Below are positions 1 through 8,779 of a DNA stretch of 64,000 bases, in pieces. The DNA is from GCA-002050365 sp964237235. GTDB taxonomy: Bacteria; Acidobacteriota; Blastocatellia; Pyrinomonadales; Pyrinomonadaceae. Under the pieces are notes generated by a model. It saw only the letters and a program-made list of their open reading frames with translations. It had not been told where the DNA came from and did not search any database. The DNA lies in contig CAXSGY010000009.1 in NCBI GenBank assembly GCA_964237235.1, positions 1 to 64,000 on the forward strand. Direction: 5' to 3'. The translations under genes and the position numbers were made by a program. Every line of letters begins with the position of its first letter. Within the stretch, counting starts at the first letter, position 1.

Positions 1-620
1 CCGCCGCGCAGGGCGACACCGAAAACTGCGTCGCGCACAACGGCTCGCTCGTTCCGGTTCCAGGGCGCGACATCGAAGTTCAATCGTGGTATCAGGGCGG
101 CATCTCGGTGATGGATTTCACCGATGCCAAAAATCCTTTGGAAATCGCCTACTTCGACCGCGGACCGATTGACCCGAAAACGCTGATCCTCGGCGGCGAT
201 TGGTCGGCTTACTGGTATAACGGCAACATTTACGGCTCGGAAATCTCGCGCGGGCTGGATGTTTTTGAGCTGACCCCGAGCAAGTTTCTGACGCAAAACG
301 AAATTGACGCGGCGAAGACGGTTCAATTCGCCGAACTGAACGTCCAGAATCAGGAGAAAATCGTTTGGTCGTCGAAGTTAATCGTTGCCAAAGCATACAT
401 TGATCAACTCGAACGCGCGCAGGCTTTGTCGTCCGACAAAATTAGCGAACTGCGGCAGGCAATTCAAAAAGCCGAGAGCGCGAACTTGAAAGGGAAAGAC
501 ACCGGTAAACTAAAAAACCTCGCGCCGTCGCTGGAAAAAACTGCCGGTTCAGCTAAAAGCGCGGCGGACTCAACGCGCTTACAGGCGTTGGCTGAAATTC
601 TCAAGCGACCGATGATGTAA
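1..620 (+). CDS. LVIVD-repeat-like protein, C-terminal part; start lies outside the window
   Basis: The reading frame is open from the window edge to a TAA at 618-620, leaving about 205 visible residues. The stretch GGISVMDFTDAKNPLEIAY followed by GGDWSAYWYNGNIYGSEI and a final GLDVFELTP resembles the last blades of secreted LVIVD-type beta-propeller proteins. The last ~100 residues are Lys/Ala/Glu-rich and probably helical. The function of these proteins is not established; they are usually exported. The product name is an inference from repeat style. The N-terminus and any signal peptide are not visible. Confidence 0.6.
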   Translation, partial: AAQGDTENCVAHNGSLVPVPGRDIEVQSWYQGGISVMDFTDAKNPLEIAYFDRGPIDPKTLILGGDWSAYWYNGNIYGSEISRGLDVFELTPSKFLTQNEIDAAKTVQFAELNVQNQEKIVWSSKLIVAKAYIDQLERAQALSSDKISELRQAIQKAESANLKGKDTGKLKNLAPSLEKTAGSAKSAADSTRLQALAEILKRPMM

Positions 621-655
621 TTCTTTTGAAGTGAATTGAAAACGCTTTGGACAAA

Positions 656-694
656 AAAATCGTCGTTGTTTTTATGTGAAACAACGACGATTTT
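656..694. terminator. Bidirectional hairpin after the LVIVD-type gene
   Basis: A perfect 16-bp stem pairs AAAATCGTCGTTGTTT at 656-671 with AAACAACGACGATTTT at 679-694 around a 7-nt loop. On the minus strand a run of seven T follows the stem; on the plus strand the right arm itself ends in TTTT. It lies 36 bases past the stop of the upstream gene. Confidence 0.75.
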
Positions 695-774
695 CCGTTT
701 CTATTTGACCAATCCGCGCCAATAACGCATCGTCAATTGTTTGGATGAAAAGGTTAAAGCATCAAAGTAATTTC

Positions 775-809
775 AAAAAAAGACCGAAGCCTGAACTTCG
801 TTCTTTTTT
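775..809 (-). terminator. Intrinsic terminator downstream of katG
   Basis: The hairpin CGAAG-cctgaa-CTTCG is extended by AAAAAAAGA and TCTTTTTT arms with one mismatch. Read on the minus strand, it ends in a run of T and lies about 75 bases past the katG stop, so it probably ends the perR-katG transcript. The gap 621-883 holds this hairpin and the one at 656-694, and no gene. Confidence 0.75.
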
Positions 810-883
810 CCTTGATCGCCGGCTTTTCGATTACGAGCAACGCTTGGGAGATTTCAGTCTTTCCGCAAAGTCCTGCGCTGAAA

Positions 884-3196
884 TTACTTCAAATCGAAAC
901 GGTCGAGATTCATTACCTTATTCCAAGCCGCGACGAAATCGTGAATGAATTTTTCCTTTGCATCGTCGCAGCCGTAAACTTCGGCGAGCGCGCGGAGTTC
1001 CGAGTTTGAACCGAAGATCAGATCAACGCGGGTCGCCGTCCATTTGCGCGTCCCGCTTGCGCGGTCGCTCCCTTCAAATTCGTTTTCGTCTTCCGCGACA
1101 GCTTTCCAGGTCGTTCCCAAATCAAGCAGATTGACGAAGAAATCGTTAGTCAAAGTTTCGGGTTTCTCGGTAAAAACACCGTGCTGCGAGCCGTCGAAAT
1201 TCGTGTCGAGAACGCGCATTCCGCCGACCAGAACCGTCATTTCCGGCGGAGTCAGCGTCAAAAGCTGCGCTTTGTCAACGAGCATTTCTTCCGCCGGAGT
1301 TTTGTGATGCGGCTTTCTGAAATTGCGGAAGCCGTCCGCCAGCGGTTCGAGATGTCTGAAGATAGGAACGTCGGTTTGTTCCTGCGAAGCGTCGGCGCGT
1401 CCCGGCGCGAACGGAACCGACACGTCGTGTCCGCCGTCCTTCGCCGCTTTTTCAATCGCTGCGCAGCCGCCGAGAACGATTAAATCGGCTAGTGAAACCT
1501 GCTTATTTCCGCCGCCATCGTTAAATTCCTTCTGAATGTTTTCTAAACCGTCGAGAACTTTTTGCAGTCGCTCCGGATTATTCGCCGCCCAAAATTTCTG
1601 CGGCGAGAGACGAATTCGCGCACCGTTCGCGCCGCCGCGTTTGTCCGAGCCGCGAAAGGTCGAAGCCGATGCCCACGCGGTCGAAACCAGTTCGGAAACG
1701 CTCAAGCCCGAATCGAGAATTTTGCCCTTTAAACCGGCGATGTCCTGTTCATTAACCGGTTCGTGATCTACTTCGGGAATCGGGTCTTGCCAGATCAAAG
1801 TTTCTTCCGGCACTTCGGCTCCGAGATAGCGCGTTTTCGGTCCCATATCGCGGTGCGTCAATTTATACCAGGCGCGGGCGAAAGCGTCGGCGAATTCTTC
1901 CGGGTTTTCCAGAAAACGGCGCGAAACTTTTTCGTAATCGGGATCCATACGCAGCGCGAGGTCGGTCGTCAGCATAAACGGCTGGTGAGTTTTTTCGGGA
2001 TCGTGCGCGTCGGGAATCAGCCCCGCGCCCGCGTCGCCCTTCGGTTTCCACTGATACGCGCCCGCCGGACTTTTCGTGATTTCCCATTCGTAGCCGAATA
2101 AAAATTCAAAATAATCGTGACTCCACTGCGCCGGAGTTTTCGTCCACGCGCCTTCGATGCCGCTCGTGATCGTGTCGCCGGAATGTCCTTTGCCGAACGT
2201 ATTTTTCCAACCCGTTGACTGCTCGACAATACTCGCGCCCGCCGGTTCGTGACCGATATATTTTTGCGGGTCAGCCGCGCCGTGAGTTTTGCCGAACGTG
2301 TGTCCGCCCGCGATCAGCGCGACGGTTTCTTCGTCGTTCATTGCCATTCGCCCGAACGTCTGGCGAATCAGCTGCGCCGAACCGATTGGATCGGGATTGC
2401 CGTTCGGACCTTCCGGGTTGACGTAAATCAAACCCATATGATCGGCGGCGAGCGGATTTTCCAGCTCCATATTTTCCGAATGGCGTTCGTCGCCGAGCCA
2501 TTCGCCTTCCGCACCCCAGTAAATCGCTTCGTCCGGCTCCCACGTATCTTCACGCCCGCCGCCGAAACCGAAGGTTTTAAAACCCATTGATTCGAGCGCG
2601 CAGTTGCCGGTCAAAACCAGCAAATCAGCCCACGAAAGTTTCCTGCCGTATTTCTTTTTAACGGGCCAGAGCAAAAGACGCGCTTTGTCGAGATTGGCAT
2701 TATCGGGCCAGCTGTTGAGCGGCGCAAAACGCTGATCGCCCGCGCCCGCGCCGCCGCGTCCGTCCTGCACGCGGTAAGTTCCCGCGCTGTGCCACGCCAT
2801 CCGAATAAACAGCGGACCATAATGTCCGTAATCAGCCGGCCACCACGCCTGCGAAGCGGTCATCAATTCAAAAATATCCTTCTTAACCGCTTCTAAATCC
2901 AAAGACTTGAATTCTTCCGCGTAGTCAAAATTCTCGTCCATCGGATCGGACAGCGCAGAATGCTGGCGAAGGATTTTCAAGTCCAGCATATTGGGCCACC
3001 AATCGTTGTTTGAACGGCGGGTCGAGGTGGTGAAATTGACCGCGCCGCCCGTAAACGGGCAGCGGGTCGAATCGTTGGTTTCCCAAACCTTATGATTTTC
3101 GCCGTCCTTCAAATGCTCGGTGCCGCCCGGCTCTCCGCTTTCCCGACTCGAATCGTTCGTTTCCCATGCTTTATGATTGTCTGTATTATTTGCCAT
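884..3196 (-). CDS. katG: Catalase-peroxidase KatG
   Basis: A bifunctional heme enzyme that breaks down hydrogen peroxide by catalase and peroxidase reactions. The 770-residue protein has the two-domain KatG length. The distal heme site RMAWHSAGTYR lies near residues 132-142 (Arg, Trp, His). The Tyr of GLIYVNPEGPNG and the Met of RMAMND supply the other two members of the Met-Tyr-Trp adduct known from the family. The proximal His is in AGGHTFGKTHG. The ATG at 3196 (MANNTDNHK) is chosen over a start 63 bases upstream because KatG proteins begin close to such a sequence and the upstream extension is basic low-complexity. It lies downstream of a PerR-like gene on the same strand (143-bp gap), so peroxide induction is likely. 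Its N-terminus carries an odd internal duplication (see findings). Confidence 0.97.
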   Translation of the reverse strand: MANNTDNHKAWETNDSSRESGEPGGTEHLKDGENHKVWETNDSTRCPFTGGAVNFTTSTRRSNNDWWPNMLDLKILRQHSALSDPMDENFDYAEEFKSLDLEAVKKDIFELMTASQAWWPADYGHYGPLFIRMAWHSAGTYRVQDGRGGAGAGDQRFAPLNSWPDNANLDKARLLLWPVKKKYGRKLSWADLLVLTGNCALESMGFKTFGFGGGREDTWEPDEAIYWGAEGEWLGDERHSENMELENPLAADHMGLIYVNPEGPNGNPDPIGSAQLIRQTFGRMAMNDEETVALIAGGHTFGKTHGAADPQKYIGHEPAGASIVEQSTGWKNTFGKGHSGDTITSGIEGAWTKTPAQWSHDYFEFLFGYEWEITKSPAGAYQWKPKGDAGAGLIPDAHDPEKTHQPFMLTTDLALRMDPDYEKVSRRFLENPEEFADAFARAWYKLTHRDMGPKTRYLGAEVPEETLIWQDPIPEVDHEPVNEQDIAGLKGKILDSGLSVSELVSTAWASASTFRGSDKRGGANGARIRLSPQKFWAANNPERLQKVLDGLENIQKEFNDGGGNKQVSLADLIVLGGCAAIEKAAKDGGHDVSVPFAPGRADASQEQTDVPIFRHLEPLADGFRNFRKPHHKTPAEEMLVDKAQLLTLTPPEMTVLVGGMRVLDTNFDGSQHGVFTEKPETLTNDFFVNLLDLGTTWKAVAEDENEFEGSDRASGTRKWTATRVDLIFGSNSELRALAEVYGCDDAKEKFIHDFVAAWNKVMNLDRFDLK

Positions 3197-3339
3197 TTTT
3201 TTATTTTTATTTTTTCGGTTTTTAGATTTTTCGGAACGAATCGGGCGAAGTTTATTCACCGTTAATTCCGATTCAATTAAAATTTTTCAAAACGCGTTTA
3301 GGACGTTGTTTTGCCTCCGATTTTCCGCGCCGTCAAATC

Positions 3340-3732
3340 TTATTCGCTGCAATCGGGACACAAACCGCGCAGCGTCAGCTCGACTGTTTCGGGTTTAAAT
3401 TTCGAGCGGTTAGCCGCCTCTTCGACCAGTTTGCGCGGAATAGACAATTCCAAATCAACCAGCATTCCGCAGTTGTTACAAATCGCGTGGTCGTGTCTGG
3501 TCAATTTCCGGTCGTAAAGATTCGCGTCCGTGCCGAATCTGATTTCGCCGATCAATCCTTCTTTTTTCAGATAATTTAAAGAATTGTAAACGGTGGCGAA
3601 CGAGATGCCCGGCAGAAGTTGGCGGGCAGCCTCGAAAACCTCGTTCGCCGTCAGATGTTTCTCCGATTCACGAACCGCCCGCAAAACCGTCTGACGCTGT
3701 TTCGTTAATCCTAAATCTTCAATTTTTTTCAT
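3340..3732 (-). CDS. perR: Fur-family peroxide-responsive repressor (PerR type)
   Basis: A 130-residue winged-helix metalloregulator. The N-terminal DNA-binding half (LTKQRQTVLRAV, FATVYNSLNYL) is followed by a metal-binding dimerisation half. Visible ligands include His26, Asp74, His80 and His82 in RHDHAIC, and the structural zinc pairs CNNC (85-88) and CPDC (125-128). An Asp at residue 93 (MLVDLE) stands where Fur proteins usually have Glu; in the Bacillus PerR family this Asp marks peroxide sensing. Upstream of katG on the same strand, with a PerR-box-like palindrome over its own promoter, so autoregulation and co-regulation of katG are likely. Confidence 0.9.
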   Translation of the reverse strand: MKKIEDLGLTKQRQTVLRAVRESEKHLTANEVFEAARQLLPGISFATVYNSLNYLKKEGLIGEIRFGTDANLYDRKLTRHDHAICNNCGMLVDLELSIPRKLVEEAANRSKFKPETVELTLRGLCPDCSE

Positions 3733-3755
3733 TTTTTTACTACCCGGATTTTGAA

Positions 3756-3787
3756 TTAGAATAGTTCTAAATCAGATACTTTGTCAA
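3756..3787 (-). promoter_or_regulatory. perR promoter with overlapping PerR-box-like operator
   Basis: Read on the minus strand, TTGACA (3787-3782) is followed by an 18-base spacer and TATTCT (3763-3758), a good sigma-70 pattern. The 15-mer TTAGAATAGTTCTAA at 3756-3770 covers the -10 and is a near-perfect palindrome. It differs from the known Bacillus PerR box TTATAATNATTATAA at two or three positions. It lies 24-38 bases upstream of the perR ATG. A repressor bound here would block RNA polymerase. Confidence 0.75.
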
Positions 3788-4010
3788 ATATTGGAAAATT
3801 TCCGAGAGTTCGTTTATTCAAACTTCGAAACCTTGAAAAATGCGGTTTCGCATTGGCGGAACGCCGAAAATCGTGTGTGGCGTTCTGCCTTTAATATCAA
3901 ATCGCTCGTTCATTTTTTCATCCTGTTGTTTTCGAGCAGTTCGTTAATGTTCAAACTTCCGCATTTTTTCTCGAGATCGGCATTCGTCTCGGTTAATTTA
4001 TTTACCTCAA

Positions 4011-4277
4011 TCATTTGTTTGCAGAAGGTTTCCTGTTTAAGTAAAAAATTAAAATAATCACGGGAATCGAAAAAGCAATAAACGCAATAATTCCCGGAAA
4101 CATAAAAATCAAAGTTTTGAACGAAATCATCTGCAAATCGAACCAGCCCGATTTTTCGATGCTTTTCGTCAGAGGCTTCAAAATTTTCCGCATCCATAAA
4201 ATCATCAAAATTAAACCGACCGGCAAAATGATTAGCAGCGAAAGATAAAAAGCGATAGTAACGGTAACGTGATTCAT
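4011..4277 (-). CDS. Small two-helix membrane protein coupled to the adenine methyltransferase
   Basis: An 88-residue protein of no recognised family. Two hydrophobic segments are visible, about residues 6-28 (AFYLSLLIILPVGLILMIL) and 53-80 (TLIFMFPGIIAFIAFSIPVI), separated by a basic and amphipathic loop; the C-terminus is basic (YLNRKPSANK). Its ATG overlaps the stop of the upstream methyltransferase gene in the arrangement ATGA (4277-4274), which supports it as a real, translationally coupled gene. The 278 bases between this gene and perR (3733-4010) hold only the perR promoter. Function unknown. Confidence 0.6.
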   Translation of the reverse strand: MNHVTVTIAFYLSLLIILPVGLILMILWMRKILKPLTKSIEKSGWFDLQMISFKTLIFMFPGIIAFIAFSIPVIILIFYLNRKPSANK

Positions 4278-5074
4278 TGCGAATAATTTGAAATAAAAAT
4301 TTCCTTACCCTTTTGATTTGAATTTTCCGCGACGTTTCTCATCCCGTAAATCAATTCCCAGGGCGTGATTTTAGCGAAGGAAAATAAATCTCTGACATAA
4401 TCGCTGTTGTCGTAAGTAATCAGCCATTTATGCTCGCAGTTTTTCATCGTCGCGGCAAATTTTTCGTGGTCGAACGCTTTATGCAGATTGCCGTTTTTCC
4501 CGTAAAGCGCGGATTTTGTCGCCGAATAATAAGGCGGATCGAGATAAATAAAAACATTCGCGCCTTCGCGCCTCACCAATTCCGCGTAGTCGAGATTCGT
4601 AATCGCCGCCCCACTGATAATTTTGGCAAATTCATCGAGCCGCCGAATACTGCTTTCGGTAAATCTTCCTTCAAACGCGGCTTGGCTGAAACCGCCGCTC
4701 AGACTCGTTCCCGAAAACGTAATGCGGTTGTAGATGAAAAACGCCGCCGCTCTTTCCAAATCGTTGAAATTTTCAAGATTTTCATTCAAAAATTTGTGCA
4801 GTTCCTTTCCGACCGGAAATTGATTTCGCCATTCATAAATTTTTTTGACGAGCGCGCCGACATCTTTCTGCGCCATTTCCCAAAACTTATACAGCTCGAA
4901 ATAAAGATCATTCACCCGAAACTTTTTCGTCGGAAATCGTTGTTTCGCATAAACAAAAACCGAACCGCCGCCCAGAAACGGTTCTCTATATTCGTCAAAT
5001 TCGGGAATCAGCGACGCGATCAACTCTACCGCTCTGCTTTTTCCGCCCGGATATCTGAGAGGACTTTTTATCAT
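4274..5074 (-). CDS. DNA adenine-N6 methyltransferase, Dam/D12 class
   Basis: A 266-residue SAM-dependent methyltransferase that should methylate adenine in DNA. The order is that of the D12 class: the N-terminal SPLRYPGGKSRAVELI start, SAM-binding motif EPFLGGGSVFVYA near residues 32-44, and catalytic DPPY in VFIYLDPPYYSATKSALYG. The family includes Dam and restriction-linked enzymes. No restriction endonuclease is adjacent; the only partner is a small membrane protein with an overlapping start. It may be an orphan regulator, the methyltransferase of a lost restriction system, or part of a small two-gene module. Target sequence cannot be read from the protein. Confidence 0.9.
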   Translation of the reverse strand: MIKSPLRYPGGKSRAVELIASLIPEFDEYREPFLGGGSVFVYAKQRFPTKKFRVNDLYFELYKFWEMAQKDVGALVKKIYEWRNQFPVGKELHKFLNENLENFNDLERAAAFFIYNRITFSGTSLSGGFSQAAFEGRFTESSIRRLDEFAKIISGAAITNLDYAELVRREGANVFIYLDPPYYSATKSALYGKNGNLHKAFDHEKFAATMKNCEHKWLITYDNSDYVRDLFSFAKITPWELIYGMRNVAENSNQKGKEIFISNYSQ

Positions 5075-5408
5075 TTCGAAAATTAAATTTTAACAGAAAA
5101 ATCATTTTGACTGCTTCGGCTCTAATCGTTTAGAGTGAGCGATTAGGCTCAAACAAATCAAATTAGTTTCAGTCGAGGATATAATCTTAGATGTCAATTC
5201 TGATGGTTCGATTATGTGATACCTAAATGTTTTGGGAATTGAATAATAAAGCGGGAATTGTCAATTTACGTTTTGTCTCAAAGTTGACTAGAATAATCAT
5301 TAATTACCGTATTGTCTTTAGCTGACTGTTGTTTTAATCACAAACTATTTTTGGTTTTTAAAACTAATTCAAGAGATATAAAAATTTGAAATTAAAATAA
5401 GCAATAAA
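5075..5408. other. AT-rich gene-free gap between divergent dam-like and idh genes
   Basis: This 334-bp AT-rich gap separates divergently transcribed genes and must carry both promoters. A short inverted repeat CTAATCG/CGATTAG lies at 5122-5146. A TTGACT at about 5286 is not followed by a convincing -10 at normal spacing. No RNA gene or operator could be supported. Confidence 0.5.
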
Positions 5409-7619
5409 ATGTCAAAAATCTACTACACTTTAACCGATGAAGCACCGCTGCTGGCGACGCATTCTTTTTTGCCAATCGTCAAGGCTTTTACAAAATCCGC
5501 AAACGTTGAAATCGAAGTTCCCGATATTTCTCTGGCGGGAAGAATTTTAGCCAACTTTCCTGAATACTTAAAAGACGACCAAAAAATTCCCGACGCGCTT
5601 AAAGAATTAGGTGAATTGGCGACGAAACCGGAAGCCAATATTATCAAATTGCCGAACATTTCAGCTTCCGTTCCGCAGTTGGAAGAAGCGATTGCCGAGC
5701 TTCAAAGACAGGGTTTTGCGGTGCCGAATTATCCGAGCGAGCCGAAAACAGATGAAGAGAAAGCCGTCAACAAAAAATACGCGAAGGTTTTGGGAAGCGC
5801 GGTCAATCCTGTTTTGAGAGAAGGAAATTCCGACCGGCGCGCTCCGAAAGCAGTGAAAAATTACGCGAAGGCGAATCCGCATCGAATGGGCGTTTGGAAG
5901 GCGGATTCTCAAACGTCCGTCGCGCATATGAAGGCGGGAGATTTTTACGGAACGGAAAATTCGGCGACCTTGGAAACGGATGGAAAATTCAGAATCGTTT
6001 TTTATGGAAATGATGATTCCGAAAAAGTTTTGAAAGATTACGCCGCGTTAAAAGCGGGCGAAATCATCGATTCTTCGGTGATGAATTTGAATGCTTTGAA
6101 ATCTTTTGTCGAAAACGCGATTGAGGAAGCCAAAGAAAAAAACGTCCTGCTTTCCGCGCATTTGAAAGCGACGATGATGAAAATTTCCGACCCGATTATT
6201 TTCGGGGCGATTGTCGAAACATATTTCAAGGACGTTTTTGAAAAATACGCGGACGCTTTTAAGGAACTGGACATCAATCCGAATTTCGGTTTGGCGACGC
6301 TCGACGAAAAAATCGCCGGACATCCGCAGGAAGCGGAAATAAAGGCGGACATTGCGAAGGCAATCGAAAACTCGGCGAAACTGGCAATGGTCAATTCGGA
6401 CAAAGGAATCACCAATTTCCACGTTTCTTCAGACGTAATTGTCGATGCTTCGATGGCGGCACTCGTGCGCGGCGGCGGGAAAATGTGGAACACCGAAGGC
6501 ACCGAAGAAGACACCGTTTGCATCATTCCTGACCGAACTTACGCCGGTTTTTACGCGGCGATTATCGAGGATATGAAGCGCAGCGGCGCGATTGACCCGC
6601 GCACTTTCGGCTCGGTTCCGAACGTCGGTTTGATGGCGCAAAAAGCCGAAGAATACGGTTCGCACGACAAGACTTTCCAAATCTCAGGCGCGGGAACGAT
6701 CAAAGTCGAAGACGAAAACGGCAAGGTTTTGCTCGAACAAAAAGTTGAAAACGCCGATATTTTCAGAATGTGCCAGACCAAGGACGCTCCCGTTCAAGAT
6801 TGGGTGAAATTGGCGGTCAACCGCGCGAAACTTTCCGGCACACCCGCCATTTTCTGGCTCGATAAAGACCGGGCGCACGATGCTCAAATCATCAAAAAAG
6901 TAGAAAAATATCTGCAAAATTATGATTTAACCAATCTCGACATCAGAATTATGAATGTCAAAGACGCGATGACTGAAACCTTAAAACGCGCGAGAGAAGG
7001 TAAAGACACGATTTCAGTTTCGGGCAATGTTTTGCGCGATTATCTGACGGATATGTTCCCGATTCTGGAACTCGGCACTTCGGCGAAAATGCTTTCGATT
7101 GTTCCGCTGATGAACGGCGGCGGTTTGTTTGAAACCGGAGCCGGCGGAAGCGCGCCGAAACACGTCGAACAATTTACAAAAGAAGGCTATTTGCGATGGG
7201 ATTCGCTCGGAGAATTTTTAGCGTTACAGGCGAGTCTGGAACATCTGGCAAACACGCAAAACAATCAAAAAGCGCGTATTTTGGCGGACGCGCTGGACGA
7301 AGCGAACGCGAAATTTTTGGCGACCGACAAATCTCCGGCGCGAAAAGTCGGGCAGATCGATAATCGCGGTTCGCATTTCTATCTGGCGATGTACTGGGCG
7401 GAAGCGTTGGCAAATCAAACGACGGATTCCGAAATCGCGGCAAAATTTGCTTCCGTCGCCAAAGCATTGGAGGAAAACGAAGCGAAAATCAATGAAGAGT
7501 TGATCGAAGCGCAGGGAAAACCGCAGGATGTCGGCGGCTATTATCAGCCGAATTCCGAAAAAACTTATGCGGCGATGCGACCTTCGGCGACGCTCAACGC
7601 GATTGTGGACGGGATTTGA
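5409..7619 (+). CDS. icd: NADP-dependent isocitrate dehydrogenase, monomeric type
   Basis: Oxidative decarboxylation of isocitrate to 2-oxoglutarate in the TCA cycle, producing NADPH. At 736 residues it has the length of the monomeric (IDH-II) family, about twice that of the dimeric enzyme. The start MSKIYYTLTDEAPLLATHSF, the SNRR-like segment EGNSDRRAPKAVKNYA, NSDKGITNFHVSSDVIVDAS and the C-terminal GSHFYLAMYWAEALA are characteristic of that family. The ATG follows an AT-rich leader with no clear Shine-Dalgarno. It stands alone, followed by terminator-like hairpins. A moderate abundance of this type is found in several unrelated phyla. Confidence 0.93.
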   Translation: MSKIYYTLTDEAPLLATHSFLPIVKAFTKSANVEIEVPDISLAGRILANFPEYLKDDQKIPDALKELGELATKPEANIIKLPNISASVPQLEEAIAELQRQGFAVPNYPSEPKTDEEKAVNKKYAKVLGSAVNPVLREGNSDRRAPKAVKNYAKANPHRMGVWKADSQTSVAHMKAGDFYGTENSATLETDGKFRIVFYGNDDSEKVLKDYAALKAGEIIDSSVMNLNALKSFVENAIEEAKEKNVLLSAHLKATMMKISDPIIFGAIVETYFKDVFEKYADAFKELDINPNFGLATLDEKIAGHPQEAEIKADIAKAIENSAKLAMVNSDKGITNFHVSSDVIVDASMAALVRGGGKMWNTEGTEEDTVCIIPDRTYAGFYAAIIEDMKRSGAIDPRTFGSVPNVGLMAQKAEEYGSHDKTFQISGAGTIKVEDENGKVLLEQKVENADIFRMCQTKDAPVQDWVKLAVNRAKLSGTPAIFWLDKDRAHDAQIIKKVEKYLQNYDLTNLDIRIMNVKDAMTETLKRAREGKDTISVSGNVLRDYLTDMFPILELGTSAKMLSIVPLMNGGGLFETGAGGSAPKHVEQFTKEGYLRWDSLGEFLALQASLEHLANTQNNQKARILADALDEANAKFLATDKSPARKVGQIDNRGSHFYLAMYWAEALANQTTDSEIAAKFASVAKALEENEAKINEELIEAQGKPQDVGGYYQPNSEKTYAAMRPSATLNAIVDGI

Positions 7620-7659
7620 GACTTTAAATCTAACAACAGGTTTGCCTGAATAAATCAGG

Positions 7660-7797
7660 TTATTATCGCCGCAGATGAACGCTGATTTATCTGATTGATC
7701 CGCGGCTTATGCTTTCATCCGCGGCTGTTTTTTCTCATAATTTTGTGCAGCCTGGTATAAGTTTTATGAAAAGCCCCTGAAATTTTAGGAGCTTTTC
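7660..7797 (+). terminator. Terminator-like hairpins after idh, within a GATGAA-rich repeat
   Basis: A CCGCGG...CCGCGG stem near 7700-7727 is followed by a T-rich run, and a second hairpin GAAAAGC-CCT/AGG-GCTTTTC occupies 7768-7797. The first part contains the phrase gcagatgaacgctgattta, similar in style to the repeat near 48340. Together they probably stop idh transcription. Confidence 0.55.
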
Positions 7798-7841
7798 ATT
7801 CGGACGGCGGCGATTGATGTGCTTTGAGAATTCAATTCCTT

Positions 7842-8384
7842 ATGAAAACACTTATAATTTACACAATTTTGTTTTTGTCATTAGTTTTTGCCGCCTGCGG
7901 GCAGGAAAAATCGGTCGGTGAAATATCTCCGACAAACCAGGTAAATTCGACTCCTTTGCAAAAAAATGATGCACAGATCAAAAGTTTACCGGACAGCCAA
8001 CCGAAAATTTCACCGTCCGAAACTTATCGCAGATATTTTGAGGCAAATGGAAAAGGCGACATCGCCGAAATAAAAAAACTTTCGTCTAAAAAAACGCTCG
8101 CACTGATTGAAAAAATAACGAAAGAGCAGGGAATCAGCTTTGAGGAAATGATACGACATCAAAATTCGCTGATTCCCGCCGATCAACAGGCTCTTGAAAT
8201 TCGCAATGAAAAAATTGTCGGCGACCGCGCCACGATGGAGATCAGTAATCCAAACAGCGGTATCTGGATTCCGACTCTTCTGATAATCGAAGACGGCATT
8301 TGGAAAATCGGCGATGGCGAGAGGATTGAAGATATTGAGAAAACCTTCAACGATAAACCCGAACAAATAAAAAAATCCAACTAA
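7842..8384 (+). CDS. Putative lipoprotein, NTF2/DUF4878-like, paralogue of the gene at 8780
   Basis: A 180-residue exported protein. The N-terminus is a lipoprotein signal peptide (ILFLSLVFAACGQE, Cys after Ala-Ala), then a Ser/Thr/Pro-rich linker, then a ~110-residue domain beginning SETYRRYFEANGKGDIAEIKKL and ending IIEDGIWKIGDGE. That pattern (a helix of YxxAnxxgD type followed by a beta-sheet ending WKI) is typical of NTF2-like DUF4878 proteins; function unknown. The ATG at 7842 (MKTLIIYT) is preferred over 7824 because it starts directly at the signal peptide. The same architecture and several identical phrases recur in the lipoprotein at 8780. Confidence 0.75.
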   Translation: MKTLIIYTILFLSLVFAACGQEKSVGEISPTNQVNSTPLQKNDAQIKSLPDSQPKISPSETYRRYFEANGKGDIAEIKKLSSKKTLALIEKITKEQGISFEEMIRHQNSLIPADQQALEIRNEKIVGDRATMEISNPNSGIWIPTLLIIEDGIWKIGDGERIEDIEKTFNDKPEQIKKSN

Positions 8385-8417
8385 CGCAAAGCGGCAAAAG
8401 TTGTTAAATGCCGATTA

Positions 8418-8705
8418 CTACTGCCGAATAGCGTCAATTTTTTCCGCCAAATCAAAATCTCTGCCGGTCAAACCACCCGCGTCGTGCGTCGTCAGCGAAA
8501 ATTCGGCGTAACCCCAACCGAATGTGATGTCCGGATGATGATCTGATTTTTCGGCGACTGCGCCGACTTGATTGACAAATTCTAAGGCTTCGGCAAAATT
8601 TTTGAAAACGAAACGCTTTTTGATTTTTTCGTCTTCGTTCAGCCACGTATTTATTCCGCTCAGGCGTTCGGCAATCGCCTCCGCCGACAGTTTTTTTCTC
8701 GTCAT
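8418..8705 (-). CDS. phhB: Pterin-4a-carbinolamine dehydratase (PhhB/DCoH family)
   Basis: A 95-residue enzyme that dehydrates 4a-hydroxytetrahydrobiopterin, recycling the cofactor of aromatic amino acid hydroxylases. The family signature KSDHHPDITFGWGYAEF carries the conserved His-His pair and Asp; it is followed by LTTHDAGGLTGRDFDLAEKID. Full family length. It is convergent with the lipoprotein at 7842 and divergent from its paralogue at 8780. No aromatic amino acid hydroxylase is nearby. Confidence 0.93.
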   Translation of the reverse strand: MTRKKLSAEAIAERLSGINTWLNEDEKIKKRFVFKNFAEALEFVNQVGAVAEKSDHHPDITFGWGYAEFSLTTHDAGGLTGRDFDLAEKIDAIRQ

Positions 8706-8779
8706 CAGTTTTTAACTCCCTTTGTTTTTAGTTATACTTGGCTTTTTAGTATAGCGATTTTAATAATTTTTTTTCAAAA

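Noticed and set aside
3262..3280. TTAATT...AATTAA inverted repeat as a second PerR box before katG
   Set aside because: Spacing and core do not fit the PerR box; common in AT-rich sequence.
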